This document shows, piece by piece, positions 34,980-42,857 of a DNA stretch of 64,000 nt (the stretch's first letter is position 1; each line of letters begins with the position of its first letter). The notes under the pieces are model-generated. The model was not told the origin of the DNA, did no database searches, and was given only the letters and a program-made list of their open reading frames with translations. Source of the DNA: Bacillus pseudomycoides (lineage in GTDB: Bacteria > Bacillota > Bacilli > Bacillales > Bacillaceae_G). The stretch covers positions 4,526,001 through 4,590,000 of the forward strand of contig NZ_CP064266.1 of NCBI RefSeq assembly GCF_022811845.1. The letters are read 5' to 3'. The position numbers were made by a program, and so were the translations under genes.

Positions 34980-35747
34980 CTATTTAAAAATTTTGCAATA
35001 CAATTCCGTTTCTGTCCTTATAGAGCATCCGTTTTTCCAAAAAACCTTTTGCATTTTTTTATTTGTCATATGAGTACTTCCAATATAATAAGTAGCCCCC
35101 ATCTGTTTTAACATGTATAAAGATTGAAGATGGATATGGGCACTCATTCCTTTCCCACGTTCCTCTGGCAACAGTCCAAAATAAAATAATCGTCCTTCAT
35201 CCTTCGATCCAGGTTCAATATGCGGAATGGATATTCCTATTGGCTTATTATTTTCATAAAAAGCAATACATGATTTTTCCCACCCCTCACCTAATTCTGC
35301 TTGTATAGCATGAAAATGTTCATTAATGTTAAGACTTGATGATTTGTTATCCGAACCTGACATACATCGTTCCCAAAGCGATTTAAATTCCTCTTCAGAC
35401 AACGTCCCTGCGTCTATTGCGCGAAAATCATACTCTTTTTCTGGCGTTACAATATCCGAAAGCTTCCGAAGCACTTCTATTTTCGCTGCATAAAGCTGAA
35501 AATCAAATTCCCGTAACACTTTTGCACTCGGAGTATAACTGTTAAAACTTTTATCCAGTAAAATGCTTGCTCTTTTTACATTCCAACTTGAACAAACATC
35601 TATAAATCTTTTTATCTTGTCTTTATAATTTTGGACATTATAAAAAGAATCTTCATCCGTCTCTTCAATTGTTACTGCATTCGGCAAACCATTTAATACT
35701 TTTTTCGAGGGACCAAATATGTTTCGAACGGTTGTAAGGTTGTACAT
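34980..35747 (-). CDS. GNAT N-acetyltransferase (two-part)
   Basis: About 255 residues from the ATG at 35747 (AAAGGTG seven bases before). The N-terminal half is not recognisable. The C-terminal half carries a GNAT motif A (FGLLPEERGKGMSAHIHLQ) and a closing NKKMQKVFWKNGCS. It is followed 17 bases later by the phzF-like gene and may be in the same operon. The substrate is unknown. Confidence 0.82.
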   Translation of the reverse strand: MYNLTTVRNIFGPSKKVLNGLPNAVTIEETDEDSFYNVQNYKDKIKRFIDVCSSWNVKRASILLDKSFNSYTPSAKVLREFDFQLYAAKIEVLRKLSDIVTPEKEYDFRAIDAGTLSEEEFKSLWERCMSGSDNKSSSLNINEHFHAIQAELGEGWEKSCIAFYENNKPIGISIPHIEPGSKDEGRLFYFGLLPEERGKGMSAHIHLQSLYMLKQMGATYYIGSTHMTNKKMQKVFWKNGCSIRTETELYCKIFK

Positions 35748-35805
35748 TTTGTTCACCTTTCTATATAAAAATTGAAACTACCAATCTAGTTCTCCTAAAG
35801 ATGGA

Positions 35806-36369
35806 TCAAATCTCTTCAGCTTGATTTTTATAATATATTAAAAAATCAGTCCACTCATCATTTTCAAGAGAAAATGCTTTTCTTGTACACTCAAAATCAA
35901 ATCCCGCTTTTTCCGCCAGACGAATCGACGGCTCATTGTCGACGTTTATATGTAGTTCAATGCGGTGAAAGTTAAGACAATCAAAAAACAAATCTATCGT
36001 AGCCCGTACACTTTCTACGCCATAGCCCATTTTCCAGTACTGATTATGGATTGAATACCCCATCATCGCCCATTGATAATCCATTCGTAAAATTGTAATA
36101 AGCTCAATCTTACCAACATTCGCACCATCTTCTTTACGAAACACTCCCAAAACATACATTTCATCTCGTTTTGCTGATTCATCAAAACCACGTATCCATT
36201 CGGTAAACCATTCTTTTGTTGAAGACGACATATCTCGATAACCATCATCATACTTATATTGAGATGGTAAACGATTGTTGAAACCTTCATACCAACTTAT
36301 ATAATCTTCTTTTAGAACAGGACGGATCATAAGCCTTTCAGTCTCTACTTGTAACAATGGCTGTTTCAA
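35806..36369 (-). CDS. RimJ/RimL-type GNAT N-acetyltransferase
   Basis: 187 residues. ETERLMIRPVLKEDY opens the protein, MGYSIHNQYWKMGYGVESV is motif A, and HRIELHINVDNEPSIRLAEKAGF is the motif B region, all typical of the RimJ/RimL/SpeG group. TTG start with AAGGAAGAG about nine bases before. The acetylated partner (ribosomal protein, polyamine or drug) is unknown. Confidence 0.85.
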   Translation of the reverse strand: MKQPLLQVETERLMIRPVLKEDYISWYEGFNNRLPSQYKYDDGYRDMSSSTKEWFTEWIRGFDESAKRDEMYVLGVFRKEDGANVGKIELITILRMDYQWAMMGYSIHNQYWKMGYGVESVRATIDLFFDCLNFHRIELHINVDNEPSIRLAEKAGFDFECTRKAFSLENDEWTDFLIYYKNQAEEI

Positions 36370-36456
36370 TTTTTATCTCTTCCTTTATACTCAAAGACTG
36401 AAATTTACGTATCATACTTTCCACTAATAAATTTTATATTATTAGAATTTTCTTTA

Positions 36457-36525
36457 TCATTTTAAATGAAATACAGAATTTAGTAAATCAATTAACATAT
36501 TCATCATTTCTTGTTCACTTCTCAT
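36457..36525 (-). pseudogene. Possible remnant of an ANT(6)-like nucleotidyltransferase gene
   Basis: ATG with GAGGGG about 11 bases upstream encodes 22 residues beginning MRSEQEMMNMLIDLL. This resembles the opening MRxEQEMxxLI of aminoglycoside 6-adenylyltransferases, but the frame stops after HLK and no further part is found. The rest of the 36370-36810 gap is AT-rich and shows no other gene. Confidence 0.3.
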
Positions 36526-36810
36526 TGTTTTAAAACCCCTCATTCTAACCGCTAAAACTTGTACAATTTTATTAATATAAAATTGTATAGGGTTAACAAG
36601 AATAGATTCACTAGTTTGTTGTTCTATTTCTAGTAAAGATCAAAAGGTAAGAATAGAATAATTATGATGTTATGTAGCATATATATAGTCTAGTTGACTT
36701 AACTATAACTAATAAGAAATCCATAACCATAACATTCAAATACTTGTCTATTACCTTTCAAATGTTACTAATATAGAACAATGTATTTCTGTATAAAAGG
36801 AGATGATTGA

Positions 36811-37230
36811 ATGAGGTTAAACCATTTAAATCTATGTGTTGATGATTTATCAGAAGCAAGACATTTCTTTGAAACATTTTTTGATTTTCAATTTTTAGAA
36901 CAAAAAGGCAAGGCTCTTGTAGTAATGAGTGATGAAAATGGATTTATTCTCGTGTTAAGTGATCCAAAAGCCTTTAAGGGAAACAAGGCTGTTACATATC
37001 CTGAAGCTTTTCATATTGGTTTTTTAGTGGAAACTTCAAGTGAAGTTGATCAAGCATATAACCGTTTAATAGCTGGAGGCATCGAAATTGATAAGGAACC
37101 TTATACGATGAGAGGTAGTAGTTACGGGTTTTATTTTACAGTATTTAATGGTTTATTAATTGAAATTTCTTGCCTTGACTATAAAGATGGTAAGAAAGTT
37201 TCAAAACCCAATGACACACCCCTTACATAA
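36811..37230 (+). CDS. VOC-family protein (glyoxalase/bleomycin-resistance fold)
   Basis: 139 residues. It opens with MRLNHLNLCVDDLSEARHFFE and ends with FNGLLIEISC, the paired beta-alpha-beta units of the vicinal oxygen chelate fold; His5 and Glu near 121 are candidate metal ligands. AAAGGAGATGATTGA precedes ATG. Members are metal enzymes or drug-binding proteins; no specific role is evident. Confidence 0.85.
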   Translation: MRLNHLNLCVDDLSEARHFFETFFDFQFLEQKGKALVVMSDENGFILVLSDPKAFKGNKAVTYPEAFHIGFLVETSSEVDQAYNRLIAGGIEIDKEPYTMRGSSYGFYFTVFNGLLIEISCLDYKDGKKVSKPNDTPLT

Positions 37231-37351
37231 CAACTTTCAACCGAACAAGTCATAACTCATATGAATTAGTCATGAAAAAGGCCCTTCTTTTTTCTATCCG
37301 GCGATTTTTTATATTAGAATCCATTCTGTTCAAACTTTATTTCAAACCAAT

Positions 37352-37390
37352 AAAAATATCCCGATACCTATAAAGAATCGGGATATTTTT
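37352..37390. terminator. Bidirectional terminator
   Basis: AAAAATATCCCGAT and ATCGGGATATTTTT form a perfect 14-base stem, four bases beyond the stop at 37394. Confidence 0.9.
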
Positions 37391-37393
37391 AAA

Positions 37394-37924
37394 TCATATA
37401 TAAAGATTACTTTTATTCATAATATAGTTAACATATTCGGCTGCACTTCTTTCGATATCTTCATCCTCTAGTTGGTATTCCGCTCCATACAATGTAAATG
37501 GTGGTACGAATTTCATCCCCGTATATAGACAAGTCGCCTGGAATGGTTTTGTTAATTCGTTCATTGTAAACCCATCCTTATACTGAGTTTCTAATCCACC
37601 TATAGAAATCGCCAAACCAAATTCTTTATTCCGTACTTTATCCCCTTTTGAACCATACGCAAAACCGTACGTTAACACATCATCAAACCACTTTTTTAAT
37701 AGTGGTGGTGAACTATACCAATAGAACGGAAATTGAAATATATAACGATCGTGTTCTAATAATAACCTTTGTTCATAATCAACATCGAATTCCCAATTAG
37801 GAGCTGCTTTATACAATTCATGTACTGTTATCTCATTAGAATATTTCTCCAGTTCTTCTAACCATTTTTTATTAATTCTTGATTTTTCAATATCTGGATG
37901 TGCTACAATTACAAGTGTTTTCAT
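37394..37924 (-). CDS. NAD(P)H-dependent flavin oxidoreductase (YwrO/KefF-like)
   Basis: 176 residues. Flavodoxin-like fold with VIVAHPDIEKSRINKKW (FMN phosphate loop), FQFPFYWYSSPPLLKKWFDDVL and YGFAYGSKGDK. These match the NAD(P)H quinone/nitro-reductase family. It is divergent from an HxlR regulator gene with a palindromic site in the shared gap, so it is probably induced by electrophiles or quinones. AAGGGGGAAGGGAATTT precedes ATG. Confidence 0.88.
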   Translation of the reverse strand: MKTLVIVAHPDIEKSRINKKWLEELEKYSNEITVHELYKAAPNWEFDVDYEQRLLLEHDRYIFQFPFYWYSSPPLLKKWFDDVLTYGFAYGSKGDKVRNKEFGLAISIGGLETQYKDGFTMNELTKPFQATCLYTGMKFVPPFTLYGAEYQLEDEDIERSAAEYVNYIMNKSNLYI

Positions 37925-37984
37925 AAATTCCCTTCCCCCTTATAAATAAATGAAATCCTTTAGTATTAGTATGTATTCATTACA

Positions 37985-38007
37985 TATAATTGAAAAGTAC
38001 GTACTTT
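37985..38007. promoter_or_regulatory. Promoter and palindromic operator of the HxlR/oxidoreductase pair
   Basis: TATAAT (37985-37990) is followed by the perfect 14-base palindrome AAAGTACGTACTTT (37994-38007). A second half-site CAAAGTACCTAT lies at 38024-38035. The place directly after the -10 box fits repression by the HxlR protein. Confidence 0.6.
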
Positions 38008-38048
38008 CAGGTGCTATAGGAACCTCAAAGTACCTATGGAGGTGTAAT

Positions 38049-38378
38049 ATGAAGATGAATCAGAATCAGAACTTCCCTATCGCTACTACCCTTGAAGTCA
38101 TCGGAGGAAAATGGAAGAGTAGTATTTTATGCATACTCATGAACGGTAAGAAGCGGACACACGAACTGAAACGTGCGATCCCAGATATTACACAAAAAGT
38201 TCTGACGCAACAATTGCGACAACTTGAAGCTGATGGGGTTATCCATCGCACTGTATATCAAGAAGTTCCACCAAGAGTTGAATACACAATAAGCGAATAC
38301 GGAAAATCTTTAATTCAAATTATGAATGAACTGTGTGAATGGGGAAAAGATCATCAAGTCAAAAGATTATCAAAATAA
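38049..38378 (+). CDS. HxlR-family transcription regulator
   Basis: 109 residues from the ATG at 38049 (TATGGAGGTG before it). Winged-helix domain with TLEVIGGKWKSSILCILM, IPDITQKVLTQQLRQLE and PPRVEYTISEYGKSL, all HxlR hallmarks. One Cys near residue 29 could sense oxidants as in YodB-type relatives. It is divergent from a flavin oxidoreductase gene, its likely target. Confidence 0.9.
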   Translation: MKMNQNQNFPIATTLEVIGGKWKSSILCILMNGKKRTHELKRAIPDITQKVLTQQLRQLEADGVIHRTVYQEVPPRVEYTISEYGKSLIQIMNELCEWGKDHQVKRLSK

Positions 38379-38402
38379 AAGAACCCTAAAAAGGGTTCTT
38401 TT
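38377..38402 (+). terminator. Hairpin terminator of the hxlR-type gene
   Basis: AAAAGAACCCT and AGGGTTCTTTT pair perfectly with a short A-rich loop and overlap the stop codon. Confidence 0.88.
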
Positions 38403-38422
38403 CTATCACTCTTTCAATTTCT

Positions 38423-39410
38423 CTATTTTATTTGTAATAAATCTAACGTATGAGAAAGCAAACTTTTATCCCCTACATCTCCATGCTGCATATTTCGATA
38501 GCGGTTTATTACATTTCCAACTGAATATGACCATTCGTCTATATATGCATCCGCAACATTCCCTAAATTTTTCGCATCTGCAGATTTTCATTTACTAGGA
38601 AGCTCTGATAAACGCTCCTGAGCATTTTTTGATAATAAAATATTTAGCACACCTATCATATTGTTTGTTTCTTGTCGTGCTTTTTCATATGCTTCTGAAA
38701 AAGCTTCCTTATTTTTTTCTGGTTTTTCAATACTAGCCAATTGGTTCCATGTTTTCTTCAACATTTCATTTTTTTGATATAATCCTAAATCTGTTTCAGA
38801 TTGTGCTACAGGAGCCATATAATCAAATTCTCCCCCTTTTCGAAGATATGTGAGCGCCCCTGCAATCTCCTTATTTGAAAAATCCCCTTTTCTTGCCGGA
38901 ACTTCCAATACACGAAATGCCTGAACGGACACATATACCGCTTTCACTAGCGCTCTTTCTAAATTTGTTGCTTCATCCCATGATTTATATTGAAAAGAAG
39001 AATTTTGCCCTACAGTCATAAATTTAAATCCTTCATTAACCAAATCAGATGGCGCATTTTCAAGTGGCTCTTCCGTACGAACATTGAGAATTGAATCGCC
39101 ATAATTCATAATATTCGTGGTCCGACCTTCTTCACCCGTAATTCGACGAATTGGATGGTCTTCGTAGAATATATATCCACGTTTATCAGTATGTTGCTTT
39201 AATTCTTCTACTGTTGTTGCAATTCCAATTTGTCCCTCTTCTTTCTTTTGTACATCTTGTTTTTTCTCTGTAGAATTTTTTCTTTCTTGATTCAATGCCG
39301 TATTTTCTTTTTTTTTCCTCTGCTGACTTTACTGCTTCTTTTTCAGCACAAGCAGCCAATGTTAATAATGCAACAATTGTTAATAGATTTAATAACTGTT
39401 TATATTTCAT
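38423..39410 (-). pseudogene. Lipoprotein gene broken by a frameshift and a stop
   Basis: ATG at 39410 (GGAGGGG nine bases before) begins a lipoprotein signal peptide ending in LTLAAC. At 39308-39316 a run of nine A bases on the coding strand puts the frame out; eight would join it to the 235-codon frame below (ALNQERKNSTEKK). That frame meets TGA at 38588, then continues without change as KSADAKNLGNVADAYIDEWS to TAG at 38423. The restored product would be about 328 residues, lipid-anchored, with a Lys/Glu-rich linker and a helical domain of unknown family. Confidence 0.82.
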
Positions 39411-39508
39411 GTCATTTTCCCCTCCATATTCATTATACATACAAAAATTAACCAAAACTAACATAATCTTCTTATCATTCATGCTTTTTTAATCGTACAG
39501 TTACATAA

Positions 39509-39665
39509 TTTATCCCGCATTAACGGACAGTAACACTCCCACCTCAAAATTCAGCGAAAGCAAAGGAGTTAGGTGGGAGATGAACTGTCCGTAAAAGCCC
39601 GATTGGTTCAACTAATAATCAGTGGGGGATGGAGAAAACCCCCACTGATTAAAGTTTCGCTTTAT
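39509..39665. repeat. bcr1-like repeat, intact copy
   Basis: 157 bases flanked by TTTAT on both sides (39509-39513 and 39661-39665), which looks like a target duplication. Inside are CCCGCATTAACGGACAG with a pairing partner CTGTCCG, a CTCCCACCTC/AGGTGGGAG stem and a TAATCAGTGGGGG/CCCCCACTGATTA stem. The length, flanks and folded structure fit the B. cereus-group bcr1 element as I remember it. Confidence 0.75.
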
Positions 39666-39735
39666 CCACTCTTGAAATGTGCTATTTGTCCAATAGCACA
39701 TCTACAATTATTCTAATATCTGCGATGTAGCAAAA

Positions 39736-39763
39736 AAAGAACTTGGTGTATCCCAAGTTCTTT
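39736..39763 (-). terminator. Hairpin terminator of the HAD gene
   Basis: AAAGAACTTGG and CCAAGTTCTTT pair around TGTATC, eight bases beyond the stop at 39771. Confidence 0.85.
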
Positions 39764-39770
39764 CTCCTCT

Positions 39771-40436
39771 TTACTCATTAAAGATAAATTCTTTAAACTT
39801 CTCTACACTCTCAAAATAATAATCTGATTCCTCTTCCATTTGGTTTCTAATTTCCGGTATGTGATGTGACCAACCCGCTGCAGCAAATGTAACGTTACAG
39901 CTCTTCGCCATTTCCAGTGCAGGCTTCAAGTCATCTAACACAATGACTTCTTCTTCCTGTAGATCAAAGATAGACAAAATCTTTTTCACTGGATACGGAT
40001 GTGGTTTTCTTTGACTTTCTTCTAGCTCCCATCCAAACACTGCATCTGGGACAAATCCACAATGCTTTTCATAATCCCTCTTAATGCGACTACTTTCAGA
40101 GTGAGAAACAACCGTTACAATTCCGCCCTGTCTCTTAAACTCCCGTACTAATTCAGGAAACCCTTCATAAAAGTCTGGAATTTTCGATTCGGTGTATTTT
40201 TTCCAAACCTTTTGTTGGTGCTTTTGTTCTTCTGGCGTGAAACCAATAATATCTTTACACAAACTCAAAAAACCAGGATGAAAACAATTTGAAACAAACT
40301 CTTCTAATGATAATGGCGTTTCATCAGGCCTTAAATCTTTTAAAGCTTCTACAAATGATGGATAATGTATTTCCGGTGTACTTTTTACTGCTGTGTCATC
40401 ATGATCTAGTATTAAACATTTATATTTTAAGTTCAC
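39771..40436 (-). CDS. HAD-family hydrolase
   Basis: 221 residues. Motif I is LILDHDDTAVKST, where the usual D-x-D reads DHDDT; motif II is TVVSHSES, and motif III/IV comprises the lysine in RKPHPYPV and VIVLDDLKPALEMA. The GTG start has GGAGGAAG eight bases before it. The cap domain size suggests a phosphoglycolate-phosphatase-like enzyme acting on a small phosphate ester; the substrate is not known. Confidence 0.86.
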   Translation of the reverse strand: MNLKYKCLILDHDDTAVKSTPEIHYPSFVEALKDLRPDETPLSLEEFVSNCFHPGFLSLCKDIIGFTPEEQKHQQKVWKKYTESKIPDFYEGFPELVREFKRQGGIVTVVSHSESSRIKRDYEKHCGFVPDAVFGWELEESQRKPHPYPVKKILSIFDLQEEEVIVLDDLKPALEMAKSCNVTFAAAGWSHHIPEIRNQMEEESDYYFESVEKFKEFIFNE

Positions 40437-40519
40437 TTTCTTCCTCCATTACAATCATTCCTACTTAATTACTTTCTCTATTATCTCATGTTAGCGTCAT
40501 ACCATCCAATTTTATACCT

Positions 40520-40801
40520 TTACCACTCTCTATCTCGATTGATTTTCATCTTTTCCTGAAACGCTTCCTCTAAATCAATTTCTAATTTATTCGCTAAATC
40601 ACATACATTCCAAATCACATCGAACATTTCTAACCCTATTTCTCTTTTTGCATTCTTACCTTCATTTCGCTTTACAATCGCTTCTGTTAGTTCCCCTAAT
40701 TCCGCCATTAGGTACATTGTACGTATTTCAATTGTTGTATTCTGAAATCCTTTTTTTTCACTAAAGTTTGCTACATACTGCTGAAATTCAGAAAGCTTCA
40801 T
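40520..40801 (-). CDS. MazG-like nucleotide pyrophosphohydrolase
   Basis: 93 residues. AELGELTEAIVK (ExxE) and EMFDVIWNVCDLANKL (ExxD) are the paired metal-binding motifs of single-domain MazG proteins, which cleave nucleoside triphosphates to monophosphates. The start lies within one base of the stop of the acyltransferase gene, with AGAGGAAT before it, so it is the second gene of that MerR-controlled operon. Confidence 0.88.
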   Translation of the reverse strand: MKLSEFQQYVANFSEKKGFQNTTIEIRTMYLMAELGELTEAIVKRNEGKNAKREIGLEMFDVIWNVCDLANKLEIDLEEAFQEKMKINRDREW

Positions 40802-40802
40802 T

Positions 40803-41819
40803 TTATATTCCTCTTCTCTTTTTATGAATTTCCTCTATCAATCTTTTATCTTCTTTATATTTGCAGCGATTCGGTTGCCCTTCTGCACGATGTATTCTTA
40901 AGCTATTTAACTCATACACAACCGAATATAATGTCCCAAAATTATATTTTTTCAGATTTAAACAGACATGCTCTTTACTATTCGATAAGATGCCCTGTAC
41001 ACTTTCTCGATTTAGCGGTGAATTTTTTCTTAACTGTTCTTCCATATAGATATATCTATTTTGAGATTTACTCCAATCATTATCCACATTTTGTTGTAAA
41101 CCTATCATTTCTTTACTTACAAAATGATTTGTACAAATGATAAAATTTTCATCCTCTCTCGGTCTCCGTACAAACATGTTATGTGGCGCTTTTTCTACTA
41201 CTGCCATATTTCCTGACCCGTCTGCTAATAAGTAGTTGTTACAGAGTGAAGACGGGAATTTTCTTAAAATATGTATCGCCTCTTCTACCGTACTTGCATT
41301 TTCTAATATTTTGCGAACTGCCACATAAAAATTTAATCCCACTTCTTTATATTCACTTTGTACAAGCGTAATCCCCACTGCCAATCCTTGTTCATTCATC
41401 CCATCTACTTTCCCTAAAAACACATCAGAATGTCCAACGTACGAATATTTATGGTTAGGACAAATGAGGGAACTCTCCGTATATTTTTTCATATCTAAAA
41501 TCAGATCATAGTTTCTTCCCATAATCACTTCTGAACCGTTATAAAATGCAAATATACTACATTGCGCCTCTGGCTCGAATATGCCTATACTCAGTATAAA
41601 AGAACTTACCTCTTCATACGTTACATGACAACCTTCAGCAAATCCTTTCATTTCTTCTATTAATTCTGGATAGAAATCTTTTAATAGTACATGACTTTGT
41701 TGCCCAAAAGCTAATTTTTCTTCTGACACCTTTGGAAACCGGAATCCATTTTTATATAAAATGCTTGCATAATGTTTTCCCATCTCATAATGTGTTCCGC
41801 GTAGCCTTGGATGATACAT
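40803..41819 (-). CDS. C45-family acyltransferase/acylase (isopenicillin N acyltransferase-like)
   Basis: 338 residues. RGTHYEMGKHYA opens the protein and QCSIFAFYNGSEVIMGRNYD contains Cys87, the expected residue for autocatalytic cleavage and catalysis (N-terminal nucleophile). NNYLLADGSGNMAVVE and FIICTNHF follow as in AAT/PF03417 proteins. Members hydrolyse or exchange acyl groups on amides such as N-acyl amino acids or beta-lactams. A MerR-type promoter with a 19-base spacer lies directly upstream. GAAAAGGAGAGGATTAT precedes ATG. Confidence 0.86.
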   Translation of the reverse strand: MYHPRLRGTHYEMGKHYASILYKNGFRFPKVSEEKLAFGQQSHVLLKDFYPELIEEMKGFAEGCHVTYEEVSSFILSIGIFEPEAQCSIFAFYNGSEVIMGRNYDLILDMKKYTESSLICPNHKYSYVGHSDVFLGKVDGMNEQGLAVGITLVQSEYKEVGLNFYVAVRKILENASTVEEAIHILRKFPSSLCNNYLLADGSGNMAVVEKAPHNMFVRRPREDENFIICTNHFVSKEMIGLQQNVDNDWSKSQNRYIYMEEQLRKNSPLNRESVQGILSNSKEHVCLNLKKYNFGTLYSVVYELNSLRIHRAEGQPNRCKYKEDKRLIEEIHKKRRGI

Positions 41820-41849
41820 ATAATCCTCTCCTTTTCTCTTACTAAGGCT

Positions 41850-41880
41850 AGGATATATCCTCCTGTAACAGGAGGGTCAA
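41850..41880 (-). promoter_or_regulatory. MerR-type promoter with 19-base spacer and operator
   Basis: On the minus strand TTGACC (plus 41875-41880) and TATCCT (41850-41855) are 19 bases apart. The spacer contains the perfect palindrome CCTCCTGT-T-ACAGGAGG (41859-41875). This is the classical layout activated by MerR proteins such as BmrR. It begins directly after the regulator gene stop and drives the acyltransferase/mazG operon. Confidence 0.85.
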
Positions 41881-42726
41881 TTACGAAGAAACCGGGACAC
41901 ACACTTTCGTTATAAATTGTAACGGATTATGTTTGGATGCCGGCCGAATGTTTCTATAATCGATTTGTTCAGTAAACACTCCTTGTTCATACACTTCAAA
42001 AGGTGAATCCCTTACTACATATCCCTTTTCCTCAATGAAATTCATTATTTTTTCATATGCGATTCCTAATTCCGAATATGGTCCCTTTACAATCACGCAA
42101 ATATGTTTTCCCCCTTCTAAACAACGGACATTTGAAAGTGTATCATCGCACTCTTTTATAGGTACACAAACTTCTAAATCTATTGGTGCATTCCCTTTAT
42201 AAAATTGATGAAACACTGTCATCAATTTCCCATCTACTTCTAGCCCATATGCATATAACCTTTCAAACAATTTTTTTACAGCAAAATCGATTTCTCGCAT
42301 ACATATTTTTTCACGAACACCGTAAATCCATTGTCTCTCTCGTATTTCTTCGAAGCATTCTGTTATATTTGAAACCGTTAAAAACGAATCATTTCTGTTC
42401 AGATTATCAATGGATTGATTGATTCGTCCTAAAGTTTGCTGCATTTTTATAATTTTCTTCTCTAATTGTAGAGCCTTTTCTTGCAAACAATTCACTAACT
42501 CAGTATCATCATGACCTTCTATGACTTCCTTTATTTCTTGTAATGTAAAACCGAAACTCTTTAACTTTTTTACATATTTTAAAGTTTTTATTTGTTCATA
42601 ATCATAATATCGATATCCTGTTACAGAATCAGTATGCAAAGGTTTTACAAGATGAATTGCATCATAGTGATGTAACGTTTTTATAGATACACCACATATT
42701 GTTGAAAACTGTCCAACTGTATACAT
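41881..42726 (-). CDS. MerR-family regulator with GyrI-like effector domain
   Basis: 281 residues. N-terminal MerR helix-turn-helix (TVGQFSTICGVSIKTLHHYD), coiled coil near 80-115, then a GyrI/BmrR-like ligand domain (about 125-278) with FEVYEQGVFTEQIDY near the end. Such regulators bind cationic drugs or metabolites and untwist long-spacer promoters. The gene stop directly abuts a 19-base-spacer promoter for the acyltransferase gene, its evident target. Confidence 0.9.
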   Translation of the reverse strand: MYTVGQFSTICGVSIKTLHHYDAIHLVKPLHTDSVTGYRYYDYEQIKTLKYVKKLKSFGFTLQEIKEVIEGHDDTELVNCLQEKALQLEKKIIKMQQTLGRINQSIDNLNRNDSFLTVSNITECFEEIRERQWIYGVREKICMREIDFAVKKLFERLYAYGLEVDGKLMTVFHQFYKGNAPIDLEVCVPIKECDDTLSNVRCLEGGKHICVIVKGPYSELGIAYEKIMNFIEEKGYVVRDSPFEVYEQGVFTEQIDYRNIRPASKHNPLQFITKVCVPVSS

Positions 42727-42802
42727 GTACGATCCCAGCCTTTATTTTCAATTTATTTCCTATCAAACAATATTTTACTATAGAACGTATTTATTTTAGC
42801 AA

Positions 42803-42839
42803 GTGAAAAAACGAGTTTTACTTAAACTCGTTTTTTCAC
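42803..42839. terminator. Bidirectional terminator
   Basis: GTGAAAAAACGAGTTT and AAACTCGTTTTTTCAC form a perfect 16-base stem around TACTT, after the MFS gene stop. Confidence 0.9.
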
Positions 42840-42857
42840 ACAACTTATTTTAATTTA

